Assembly (NCBI GenBank): GCA_003155275.1
Contig: PMCC01000028.1
Coordinates: 1 to 14,589, forward strand
Origin: Actinomycetota bacterium
GTDB lineage: Bacteria; Actinomycetota; Humimicrobiia; Humimicrobiales; Humimicrobiaceae
DNA: 14,589 bases
Direction: 5' to 3'
The position numbers and the translations under genes were made by a program. The notes under the pieces are model-generated. The model was not told the DNA's origin and searched no databases. It was given only the letters and a program-made list of their open reading frames with translations. This document shows positions 7,323-14,376 of this stretch, piece by piece (position 1 is the first letter of the stretch; each line of letters opens with the position of its first letter).

Positions 7323-8384
7323 TTATAAAACTGATTTAAATCTAACCTTCATCTCCCGGATAAAATCCAGCAATGTCTCCATTGGTTCTTTAGCATCAAA
7401 AACTATCCTGTAAAGATGGTCCAACAGGGGCAAGTCTTGTTGAAGGTCCATCCCAAGAGACCTTATCCATTCCACACCAAGTTTTAAGGCATAATAACCT
7501 TCTGCGACTTCTCCAGCAGAAAACATCTTATTAAAGACATCTCCTGGATTTTCTCCTTTGCCGACAAATTCCCCATACCTAGCATTTCTTCCCGATAAGG
7601 ATGCAACATAAAAGTCCCCTATTCCGGCAAGGTCAAAAACAGTTTCAGTACGGCCGCCGGCGGCAACGGCAATCCTTGATATTTCAATCATTGCCTGATT
7701 GAATATAAATGCGCTGAAATTGTGATACATCCCCGGTCTTGAAGCTTTAAATAGCCCGTCGCAAATCCCAACTGCAATGGCATATACATTTTTAAACGCA
7801 GAGGAAACTTCTACTCCCGGGATATCATCAGTTATTGTAACAGGATAGAAACCAGCACTGAACCTGAATGGCATATCTTTGGGCATGGATTTATTTAAAG
7901 CATAAATACTTGCAGTTGGTATTTTGTCAGAAAGCTCGTTTGCCTTTACAGGGCCACCGATTGTAGCCCATTTAAAATCTGTCCCCGGGAATTTCTTTTC
8001 AAACATTTCCTGTGACGCTTGTGAAGCCCTGACAATCCTGTTATCATACTCAACTACGCCCTTGGTAAGTTTAAAAAAGTAATAATCCTTTTTATTTATT
8101 GCATCAAGGAGCATCTTAAAAACATTGACGAAACCGTCAGAAAGGACTGCTATAAATATAATATCAACATCCTTTACTGCATCCGAAAGCCTATCGGAAT
8201 ACATGGGTGTGACAGTGTCAGGTAGAGGCTTTTTCAGCTTAGGATGATATCCCTCCAGTGAAGATTTTATAATCTCATCATCAAGCCAGGTTCCCCATAA
8301 ATTTACTTTTATGTTATTTTCTGAAAGCGGGTAAGTTATTGCGCTACCCATATAACCTGCTCCGAGTACAGCAGCTTTGAGCAT
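7323..8384 (-). CDS. GpsA-like NAD(P)-dependent glycerol-3-phosphate dehydrogenase homolog, divergent
   Basis: This cytoplasmic dehydrogenase of the glycerol-3-phosphate dehydrogenase family has 353 residues (GpsA is usually 330-340). The N-terminal Rossmann motif GAGYMG is at 8-13, and LTKGVVE (106-112) matches the TKG motif. The C-terminal helical domain has the catalytic lysine in SSAFKNVYAIAVG (K198), then DLAGIGDFYVASLSGRNARYG (251-271), corresponding to the GLAGLGD...NRR-G substrate-phosphate region. The usual GPSFA-E motif is altered to GGPVKANE (143-150), next to the substrate site. It may therefore use a related polyol or ketose phosphate rather than glycerol-3-phosphate (inference). 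Start ATG 8384 follows AAAGGAGGA. It sits 131 bases behind dhaK, with a short coding-like relic in the gap. Confidence 0.85.
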   Translation of the reverse strand: MLKAAVLGAGYMGSAITYPLSENNIKVNLWGTWLDDEIIKSSLEGYHPKLKKPLPDTVTPMYSDRLSDAVKDVDIIFIAVLSDGFVNVFKMLLDAINKKDYYFFKLTKGVVEYDNRIVRASQASQEMFEKKFPGTDFKWATIGGPVKANELSDKIPTASIYALNKSMPKDMPFRFSAGFYPVTITDDIPGVEVSSAFKNVYAIAVGICDGLFKASRPGMYHNFSAFIFNQAMIEISRIAVAAGGRTETVFDLAGIGDFYVASLSGRNARYGEFVGKGENPGDVFNKMFSAGEVAEGYYALKLGVEWIRSLGMDLQQDLPLLDHLYRIVFDAKEPMETLLDFIREMKVRFKSVL

Positions 8385-8423
8385 TATGTCCTCCTTTAAT
8401 TTAAATAGTAGATTATTTCAATT

Positions 8424-8507
8424 TTATTTATAAACATCCTTTCCAAACCTGTAATTATGGCGCTTGTCAGTAGCATTATAAATGAATCTGGCAATATTAT
8501 CTTTTCT
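8424..8507 (-). pseudogene. Short coding-like relic between dhaK and the GpsA-like gene
   Basis: A reading frame of 27 sense codons without a start encodes a strikingly protein-like tail (IARFIYNATDKRHNYRFGKD, then VYK and a stop). The rest of the gap is AT-rich and featureless. It could be the C-terminal end of a deleted gene in this operon. The family was not recognised, and chance cannot be excluded for so short a stretch. Confidence 0.3.
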
Positions 8508-8515
8508 TTAATTTT

Positions 8516-9511
8516 TTATTTTCTAAATCCTGGTGCAAAACAAGGCATTTCATAGTATTTTTTCAGTTCTGCATCCAGCTTAAAAAGCGTGATCGAGATT
8601 CCTGCCATTTCTTGTGATGTACAAAACTCTCCGATCTCTGTGGAAAGTATTTTTATTTGTTTTCCCCTCAGATAAGAGTGTAATTTTCCTGCAATTAAAT
8701 ACATCTCCATTTTGGTAGTGGAACCATAGCTATTTATCAGGGCCACTACTTCGTCGCCACTATTAAATGGAAGATCCTGTATTATCAGATCAAGGATAGT
8801 AATAGTGGTATCATCTGCGCTTAAGAGATCTACTTTTTTTATCCCTGCTTCACCATGAAGTCCCATCCCAAATTCCATTTTTCCATCTTCCAGTGAAAAT
8901 GTTGCAAGCCCTGTCTCTGGAAGAGTGCAGGCTGATAGAGACACTCCAAGCGACCTTGAATTGTCAACAGCTTTTTGTATGATTTTTTTAAGGCTGTCAA
9001 AATCCAAACCTGCTTCTGCCGCAGCCCCGGCGATTTTTAAAATTATTGGTGCAGCGGTCGTACCACGTCTGCCTTCCCGCCTGTCTTTAGGTCCGGAGGA
9101 CACGTCATCATTAATTCTTACCTGATCTACCCTGTGTCCTTCATCAATCGCCATTTCCTGCGCCATATCAAAATTTAAAACATCCCCGGCATAGTTGCAG
9201 TAAACTAAAAGTACTCCCTTGCCGCCATCTACAGCTTTTATTGCTTCCAGGATAATTGCTGACGAAGGAGAAGCAAATATTTGGCCATGCGCTGCTGCAT
9301 CTGCCATTCCTTTGCCAACATACTCTTCAAACAGCGGTTCATGTCCGGAGCCGCCGCCCGTTACAATTGCAACCCTGTCTTTTACGGGAATATCTTTCCG
9401 CGCTGTTATCGTATAACCTTCCACCCTCTTTACAATGTCACTGTGTGCAGCAGCATAACCATCAATCAGTTCATTTACAATATCCTTTGGGTTATTTATA
9501 AGTTTTTTCAT
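8516..9511 (-). CDS. dhaK: Dihydroxyacetone/tetrulose kinase, DhaK subunit
   Basis: This is the substrate-binding subunit of a dihydroxyacetone-type kinase, 331 residues. It forms a covalent hemiaminal with the ketose on a histidine and takes phosphate from ATP/ADP held by DhaL. Visible motifs are GGGSGHEP (52-59, H57), NYAGDVLNFDMA (106-117, D110), and the covalent histidine in MEFGMGLHGEAG (H219). The C-terminal motif CTSQEMAGISITLFKLD matches the family. Start ATG 9511 follows AAAGGA. It lies 25 bases after dhaL in the same operon. DhaK homologs in tetritol pathways phosphorylate erythrulose instead of dihydroxyacetone, and the neighbours here favour that possibility without proving it. 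No DhaM phosphotransfer protein is present in the window. Confidence 0.93.
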   Translation of the reverse strand: MKKLINNPKDIVNELIDGYAAAHSDIVKRVEGYTITARKDIPVKDRVAIVTGGGSGHEPLFEEYVGKGMADAAAHGQIFASPSSAIILEAIKAVDGGKGVLLVYCNYAGDVLNFDMAQEMAIDEGHRVDQVRINDDVSSGPKDRREGRRGTTAAPIILKIAGAAAEAGLDFDSLKKIIQKAVDNSRSLGVSLSACTLPETGLATFSLEDGKMEFGMGLHGEAGIKKVDLLSADDTTITILDLIIQDLPFNSGDEVVALINSYGSTTKMEMYLIAGKLHSYLRGKQIKILSTEIGEFCTSQEMAGISITLFKLDAELKKYYEMPCFAPGFRK

Positions 9512-9536
9512 AAAATAATCCTTTCTTTTTAATTAG

Positions 9537-10172
9537 CTAAACTGCTTCATAAAAAGCACTTAAAATGAAGTACACTGTATTTGCCCCAGCATCTTCATAA
9601 CCTAAAGACCTTTCCCCAGAATAACTTGACTTACCTTTAAGAGATATCATGTCTTTTGTAGATTCTGCACCCTTCTTTGCAGCTTTTGCCATGCTTTCCA
9701 TTGCAGTCTTTATATCCACTGTAGAAGTACTTGAAATTTCAATATCTTTAACAGCAGGCTCTAAAGCATCAACCATTGTCTTGTCTCCAGGTTTTGCGCC
9801 GCCAAGACGCATTATCTTTTCAAGGGATACCCTGAACATGGCGGCCAGGTCTTTTAAATCAACACTCTCTTTAGAAGCATCAATTGCCTTGCCCATTTCA
9901 GAAAAAAATGTACCAAAGATAGGTCCTGAAACTCCTCCAATTGTCATTGTTATGGCATTACCTGCAGTCTTAAGAAGCCCGGATATGCTTGCCGGGTTGT
10001 CGATCTCAAGCTTTTCCACTGCAGCCTCAAGACCCTTAGCCATAGTAACTCCATGGTCTCCATCTCCAATTATACTGTCCAACTGGCAAAGAACTATCCT
10101 GTTATCCTGAATTGTGTTGTTTATACTTTGCATTATTCTTTTAAAATCTTTTATGTCCAGGTTTCCCTTCAT
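9537..10172 (-). CDS. dhaL: Dihydroxyacetone-type kinase, DhaL (nucleotide-binding) subunit
   Basis: This is the nucleotide-binding subunit of the kinase, 211 residues, an all-helical barrel whose aspartates bind two magnesium ions and ADP/ATP. D32 and the GDGDHG motif (36-41, D37 and D39) are the metal ligands. GGAKPGDKTMVDALEPA and the C-terminal SYSGERSLGYEDAGANTV are the other hallmark motifs. Start ATG 10172 follows AAGGTG. It is encoded before dhaK. In PTS-type systems a separate DhaL keeps its ADP bound and is recharged by DhaM; in ATP-type enzymes DhaL is usually fused to DhaK. A stand-alone DhaL without a visible dhaM leaves the phosphate donor open. Confidence 0.94.
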   Translation of the reverse strand: MKGNLDIKDFKRIMQSINNTIQDNRIVLCQLDSIIGDGDHGVTMAKGLEAAVEKLEIDNPASISGLLKTAGNAITMTIGGVSGPIFGTFFSEMGKAIDASKESVDLKDLAAMFRVSLEKIMRLGGAKPGDKTMVDALEPAVKDIEISSTSTVDIKTAMESMAKAAKKGAESTKDMISLKGKSSYSGERSLGYEDAGANTVYFILSAFYEAV

Positions 10173-10225
10173 TTTTACACCTTAATATTTATCCGGATTT
10201 TAATATTTTATTGTATCACCTATAA

Positions 10226-11212
10226 CTATTCCTTAAATATTATTTTTCTTATAAGTGCAATTGATTTTGTAGCATCTCCTTCAGCGATTACTTTTTCGAT
10301 TTCTTTTGAGTCTACACTGTCCAACGCCTTCTGCATTGATTTTATCATCTTAATACTTTCTCTGCATGCCCCGATTCCTTCATCCCTATAAGGGAACTGG
10401 TCAAGTGAGAACCATCCTTTGTAGCCTATTTTTTTAAGCCAGAATAAAAGCTCCAGGTAATCCTGCATATGAAAGGCCCCGACCATCAAATCATCATCAG
10501 CAAATCCATAATTGTCATTAAAATGCATGTGGAAAAGCCTGTTTCCATAAAACTTGCATAAGGCAATGGATTCAGCGACAGATTCATAAGCAAAAAATCC
10601 ATGACCTACATCCATTGTTATTCCCAGGTTATCGCGCCCGATCTTTTCAAGCAAGGCAAGAGTTTTACCCACATCTGCCATGTAAAGATGGTTTCTAGGC
10701 TCCCTAATCTTATATTCTATCGAAAGTTTTACTTTGGGATTATGATCTGCACATTCGGTAAAACCGTCAAGCAGATTTTTCCATGCTTTCAGGTAATCAA
10801 CCTGAAATGGATAATCATAACCATCCTGGCCGAGCCAAATATCAAGTATGCTGCAATCAAGCTTTGGGGCAATATCCATATATTTTTTTATATCAGATAT
10901 TGCGTCTTTCCTGATTTTTGTGTCAAATGATGCAATTGAACCACTGCCATATTTGGGGTTCACAAATAAATCAACTATAAGTGTGCTTACGCCAAATTTA
11001 TATTTTTTTACAAGACCTTTTATTTGTTCTACATTGTTCTCGTTTATATGCCAGGTCCCAAAAAGTTCCACTCCGTCAAGCTCCTGGATTTTCCCCGCAG
11101 CTTCAAAAAGTTCATCTACTGATCGGTCCTGTTTATAACCGGAATTGCACCATCTATCGCTCTGGTTTCCAAATATTCCCAGTGTTGTTGAAAATTTTAC
11201 ATTGCTGGCCAT
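10226..11212 (-). CDS. TIM-barrel sugar isomerase/epimerase (xylose-isomerase-like, metal-dependent)
   Basis: This 328-residue protein belongs to the AP-endonuclease-2/xylose-isomerase-like TIM-barrel superfamily, which interconverts aldoses and ketoses or epimerises ketoses with a divalent metal. Likely ligands appear in order: E166 (LSIEYK), D201 (GITMDVGHG), H230 (FHMHFND) and D271 (WFSLDQF). A final Asp rather than Glu resembles the rhamnose-isomerase branch (Glu-Asp-His-Asp) more than the tagatose-3-epimerase branch. The C terminus carries an extra helical tail (about 290-328). Start ATG 11212 follows GGGAGGG. It is the first gene of the minus-strand catabolic operon, and dhaL follows 53 bases later. 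The substrate is unknown. A tetrulose, pentulose or methylpentose is plausible. Confidence 0.85.
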   Translation of the reverse strand: MASNVKFSTTLGIFGNQSDRWCNSGYKQDRSVDELFEAAGKIQELDGVELFGTWHINENNVEQIKGLVKKYKFGVSTLIVDLFVNPKYGSGSIASFDTKIRKDAISDIKKYMDIAPKLDCSILDIWLGQDGYDYPFQVDYLKAWKNLLDGFTECADHNPKVKLSIEYKIREPRNHLYMADVGKTLALLEKIGRDNLGITMDVGHGFFAYESVAESIALCKFYGNRLFHMHFNDNYGFADDDLMVGAFHMQDYLELLFWLKKIGYKGWFSLDQFPYRDEGIGACRESIKMIKSMQKALDSVDSKEIEKVIAEGDATKSIALIRKIIFKE

Positions 11213-11457
11213 TTTCCCTCCCTTTTATTAAATATTAATATTTTTTGAACAAAAATTTGTTTATAGTGGTTGTATTTGATGAAAAATTATAGTAATTTTA
11301 TATTTATATTCTGGCAACTTAACAATTATAAAAATTATTATTTTAGATATTTTGTATTAATTATAAGAAACTATAAGTGTATGCGCAATAATTGAAATTC
11401 ATTGTTTTTTATAGGTAAAACTTGCCAGTAAAAGAGTTTGTTTTTTAAGGAGGATAT
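11213..11457. promoter_or_regulatory. Divergent promoter region with a spaced CTGGCAA/TTGCCAG inverted pair
   Basis: This 245-base AT-rich region separates the minus-strand isomerase/dhaLK operon from the plus-strand SDR and must contain both promoters. CTGGCAA at 11311-11317 and its exact inverse TTGCCAG at 11422-11428 are the only GC-containing repeated words and could be regulator sites. On the minus strand TTGCCA and a TATAAT are 20 bases apart, too far for a good promoter. No promoter here is convincing enough to place. Confidence 0.4.
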
Positions 11458-12231
11458 ATGGCAGAATTCAAAGGTTTTGATAAAAATTTTGAGATTTCAG
11501 GAAAAACTGCTGTGGTAACAGGTTCAGCAAAAGGGATAGGTAAAGCAATCGCATTAATGTTTGCTGAAAAGGGCGCTAATATAGTTCTTGTTGATATGGA
11601 TCCCGGGATCAAGGAAGTTTCCGATGAAATAAAGAAAATGGGAAGAAAGACTGTTGAGCTTGTATATGATATTTCATTAACGGGAAATATCGATATTATT
11701 GTAAAAGAATGCCTTAAAAACTTTCCAAAGATTGACATCCTCGTAAACAGTGCAGGTGTGGGGCTTGTTGATGATGCTGAAAAAATTACAGAAGAAATAT
11801 GGGATAAAACAATGTCGGTGAATCTTAAGGCTCTTTTTCTGCTTTCTCAGGCAGTAGGCAAAGAGATGATGAGGCAGGGCAAAGGCAAAATTATTAATAT
11901 AGCCTCAATTGCAGGACCAATAGCATTTGAAAAACATTCTGCCTATACAGCCAGCAAAGCCGGAGTTATCGGGTTAACCAAGAATATGGCTCTTGAATGG
12001 GCAAAGTATGGGATAAATGTGAACTCTGTGTCGCCGATAGTCACCCTTACTGAAATGGGAAGGACCGTATGGATTGGTGAACTAGGGGAAAATATGAAGA
12101 AGAAAATCCCAATGGGCCGGTTCAATGATCCTTCTGAAATAGCTGCTGTCGTTTTATTTCTCGCCAGCGATGCAACAGACATGATAACTGGACATAATGT
12201 TGTAATAGATGGCGGTTACAGCATCCAGTAA
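11458..12231 (+). CDS. Short-chain dehydrogenase/reductase, polyol (tetritol/pentitol) dehydrogenase-like
   Basis: This classical SDR of 257 residues oxidises a secondary alcohol or reduces a ketone with NAD(H). TGSAKGIG (21-28) binds the cofactor. Asp46 at the end of the second strand suggests NAD rather than NADP. NSAG is at 97-100, with structural N122. The catalytic triad is S150, Y163 (YTASK) and K167. The C-terminal stretch with SPIVTLTEMGRTVW and IDGGYSIQ resembles, from memory, polyol-oxidising SDRs such as threitol or arabinitol dehydrogenases. That would make its job the conversion of the imported polyol to a ketose for DhaK/DhaL (inference). AAGGAGG is four bases before ATG 11458. 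It is the only plus-strand gene, divergent from the kinase operon and convergent with the TIM-like gene. Confidence 0.93.
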   Translation: MAEFKGFDKNFEISGKTAVVTGSAKGIGKAIALMFAEKGANIVLVDMDPGIKEVSDEIKKMGRKTVELVYDISLTGNIDIIVKECLKNFPKIDILVNSAGVGLVDDAEKITEEIWDKTMSVNLKALFLLSQAVGKEMMRQGKGKIINIASIAGPIAFEKHSAYTASKAGVIGLTKNMALEWAKYGINVNSVSPIVTLTEMGRTVWIGELGENMKKKIPMGRFNDPSEIAAVVLFLASDATDMITGHNVVIDGGYSIQ

Positions 12232-12252
12232 GAAATACCGTTTAAGATTGTA

Positions 12253-12272
12253 AGTTAGGCAACTGCTTTTTT
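12253..12272 (+). terminator. Weak possible terminator after the SDR gene
   Basis: A short AGTT-AGGC-AACT stem-loop (12253-12264) is followed by GC and six T residues (12267-12272). The stem has only four pairs, so confidence is low. No better terminator is visible before the convergent genes. Confidence 0.3.
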
Positions 12273-12483
12273 AAAATACAAAATTTACAGAAACACCAAG
12301 ATCTTTTTTGAGGTCAATTGTTTGCATATCCTTTTTATGTGTCTCTTTTCTGAGAACAACAATAATCCCGGAATTTTCCGAAGTTGGCCAGGGGAGCCAG
12401 TGCCACACGCCCTTTTTCAGATTTACACCACAAAAACCATCAAGAGGAGTGCAATTTTTTCCAATTATGCCTCCATTCCAAAT
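12271..12483 (-). pseudogene. 5'-truncated remnant of an AllA-like cupin (ureidoglycolate-lyase family C-terminal half)
   Basis: Directly behind the TAA of the TIM-like gene, and in the same frame, 70 sense codons continue to a TAA at 12271-12273. The translation contains GVNLKKGVWHWLPWP, then IIVVLRKETHKKDM. This matches the C-terminal strands of ureidoglycolate-lyase/AllA-type cupins (GVN...VWH motif, metal-binding His, then a vvFRKgT-like strand). The full family is about 150-170 residues, so the N-terminal half is missing and no ATG precedes the conserved part. A GGAGG at 12470-12474 sits five bases before a TTG in a different frame (MEKIALLLMVFVV, then stop). This suggests an internal deletion that joined a gene start to its own tail out of frame. 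It is probably non-functional. Confidence 0.6.
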
Positions 12484-13278
12484 TTATATTTTTTTTAATT
12501 TTTTCTCTATTTCAACTGCTGCTTTTATTGCTCCTGCAAAGAAGTCAAAGTTTAAGGCCGCTTTACCCATTCCCACGCCATCAATATTATCAAGCTCCAT
12601 AATAGATCTTGCACTTTCCAGTGTAACGCCCCCGCCATACATAAAAATCTGTTTGGTTCCGGTACCCTTCCCATATTCATTGTCTATTGCTTCGCGGAGC
12701 GCAGCTAGTATACTGCGTGTATGGTCAACCGGAGCAGCAGAAGATGTCCCGATTGCCCATGCGGGTTCATAAAATATTACAATCTTACCCAGGTCCTTTT
12801 TTTCAATACCTTCAAGTAGTGGAAAAAGCTGGTCTTTTAAAATATTACAGGTATCCTTTATTTCAGGTTTTTTTTCTTTTTCAACCACAAAAAGAGCTGG
12901 GGTCATGTTATTTCGCAGTATAGCCTTGACTTTTTTATTTATCACAGTTGCATCTTCTTTAAAATAATTCACACGTTCAGGATGACCTGCCATTACATAA
13001 TCACAACCCATTGCTTTTAAGGACCAGGGGCTTATCTCACCTGTGTATGGACCTTTATCTTCCCAGAAGCAATCCTGGGCTCCCAGTTTTATCCTGCTTT
13101 TGGATAAAACTAATGAAATCGGATATAAAGATAAAAAATCAGGGAAAATGTATACTTCAATTAATGAATTTGCTGGTATTATCTCATTAATTAAATCATT
13201 CAGCTTGTTTGCATATTCCAGACTTTCTGTTACCGATAGGTTCATTTTCCAGCTTGTGCATAAATAGATTTTTTTCAC
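12484..13278 (-). CDS. Triosephosphate-isomerase-like enzyme, tetrulose-phosphate isomerase (EryH/LerI) type
   Basis: This is a TIM-fold isomerase of 264 residues with the catalytic set intact: K11, H99 (GHPERV), E171 (YEPAWAIGT) and the phosphate loop MYGGGV. The N-terminal motif is TSWKMN, where true triosephosphate isomerases have GNWKMN. Brucella EryH (L-erythrulose-1-phosphate isomerase) has the same Ser for Asn change (recalled, not searched). GAQDCFWEDKGPYTGEISP also matches that branch. It probably converts a ketose phosphate such as L-erythrulose-1-phosphate, though a triosephosphate role cannot be excluded. The frame opens at ATG 13305, but AGGAGG lies inside that extension and six bases before GTG 13278, which is taken as the true start. 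It follows E1 beta by 52 bases in the same operon. Confidence 0.87.
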   Translation of the reverse strand: MKKIYLCTSWKMNLSVTESLEYANKLNDLINEIIPANSLIEVYIFPDFLSLYPISLVLSKSRIKLGAQDCFWEDKGPYTGEISPWSLKAMGCDYVMAGHPERVNYFKEDATVINKKVKAILRNNMTPALFVVEKEKKPEIKDTCNILKDQLFPLLEGIEKKDLGKIVIFYEPAWAIGTSSAAPVDHTRSILAALREAIDNEYGKGTGTKQIFMYGGGVTLESARSIMELDNIDGVGMGKAALNFDFFAGAIKAAVEIEKKLKKI

Positions 13279-13330
13279 TTTTATCCTCCTGTTTTTGAGT
13301 CGCATTATTATTAAAACTTTTTAAAAAATA

Positions 13331-14308
13331 CTACAAACGAAAATAATCGATTATTCTTTCAGCAACTTTCTCTGGTGTATAAACATAAAAATCTTCAAGT
13401 TCCGGCGCATATGGGACCGGGGTATCGGGTCCGCATAACCTTAATATTGGGTAATCAAGATAATCGAAAGCACTATCCTGTATAATTGCAGCTATTTCGC
13501 CGGCAAACCCACCCTGAAGGGGTGCTTCATGCAGTATTGCTGCCTTATTGGTCTTTTTTACAGATTTTATTATTGTTTCCTTATCAAGAGGTGATATTGT
13601 CATCAAATCAACTACTTCAACCTCAAAGTTATACTTTTTTTTAAGGATCTTAGCTGCTTCTAATGCAATTAAAACCATATAAGAATAGCATATTAATGTC
13701 AAATGCTGGCCGGTAAGCTTTATATCAGCCTTCCCAATGTCTATTGTATATTCTTCTGCAGGCACTTCACATTTTGTCGAATATAGTTTTTTATGCTCTA
13801 TAAAGAGCACCGGGTTATTATCCCTTACCGCGGTTTTTAAAAGCCCCTTTGCATCATATGGGTTTGACGGTATTATTACTTTGAGCCCAGGAATATGCGC
13901 AAACCAAGCTTCCAGGCACTGAGAGTGCTGGGCAGCATTCCTAATTCCTGCACCTTCCTGGGTCCTTATAACAATTGGGACATTCACCCTGCCGCCTGTC
14001 ATGTAGTGCAGTTTTGCAGCCTGATTTATTAATTGGTCCATTGCTACCATTAAAAAATCAATATACATAATTTCAGCAATTACCCTGTAACCAAGCATTG
14101 CGGAACCAATTGCAGTACCGATAATGGCTGTTTCGGAAATAGGTGTATCTCTTATTCTTTCAGGGCCGAATTCTTCAAACAGCCCTTTTGTTGCTTTAAA
14201 AACACCGCCATATCTTCCGACATCTTCACCAATAAGAGTGAGATATTTATCCCTTTTCATCTCCTCCTTTATTGCTGCAGATATTGCTTCAGCATAAGTT
14301 ATTATCAT
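13331..14308 (-). CDS. TPP-dependent 2-oxoacid/acetoin dehydrogenase E1 component, beta subunit
   Basis: This is the E1 beta subunit of a thiamine-diphosphate dehydrogenase complex (pyruvate, branched-chain 2-oxoacid or acetoin type), with the normal 325-residue length. Visible features are LIGEDVGRYGGVFKATKGL (25-43), DTPISE with the TPP-activating E59, RTQEGAGIRNAAQHSQ with H128, VIIPSNPYDAKGLLKTAVRDNNPVLFIEHKKLY, the C-terminal domain LMTISPLDKETI, and GPDTPVPYAPELEDFYVYTPEKV. The TPVPY-PELED tail is shared with acetoin dehydrogenase and some pyruvate dehydrogenase subunits. ATG 14308 follows AAAGGAT. It sits 68 bases behind E1 alpha. No E2 or E3 gene lies downstream in this window. The natural substrate cannot be assigned from sequence alone. 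Confidence 0.93.
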   Translation of the reverse strand: MIITYAEAISAAIKEEMKRDKYLTLIGEDVGRYGGVFKATKGLFEEFGPERIRDTPISETAIIGTAIGSAMLGYRVIAEIMYIDFLMVAMDQLINQAAKLHYMTGGRVNVPIVIRTQEGAGIRNAAQHSQCLEAWFAHIPGLKVIIPSNPYDAKGLLKTAVRDNNPVLFIEHKKLYSTKCEVPAEEYTIDIGKADIKLTGQHLTLICYSYMVLIALEAAKILKKKYNFEVEVVDLMTISPLDKETIIKSVKKTNKAAILHEAPLQGGFAGEIAAIIQDSAFDYLDYPILRLCGPDTPVPYAPELEDFYVYTPEKVAERIIDYFRL

Positions 14309-14376
14309 TTATCATCCTTTGAACCAAAACAATTCCTTAATTTTTATATGCTTCCCATTTTCCTTAAAGCTGCTTA

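Noticed and set aside
9649..10110. Plus-strand open frame of 153 codons
   Set aside because: It is antisense to dhaL, whose metal-binding motifs are intact. There is no ribosome binding site and no recognisable domain.
11230..11243. Perfect 14-base palindrome AAATATTAATATTT upstream of the TIM-barrel isomerase
   Set aside because: It is made entirely of A and T in a very AT-rich region and lies in the leader next to the ribosome binding site, so chance is the simplest explanation.
12271..13278. A TIM-cupin fusion protein made by reading through the TAA
   Set aside because: The cupin part lacks its N-terminal half, and a second start-like signal in another frame points to deletion. A decayed gene is simpler than programmed readthrough.
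12484..13305. ATG 13305 as start of the TIM-like protein
   Set aside because: The extension contains the AGGAGG ribosome binding site itself and adds nine non-homologous residues. GTG 13278 at six-base spacing aligns with the family start.
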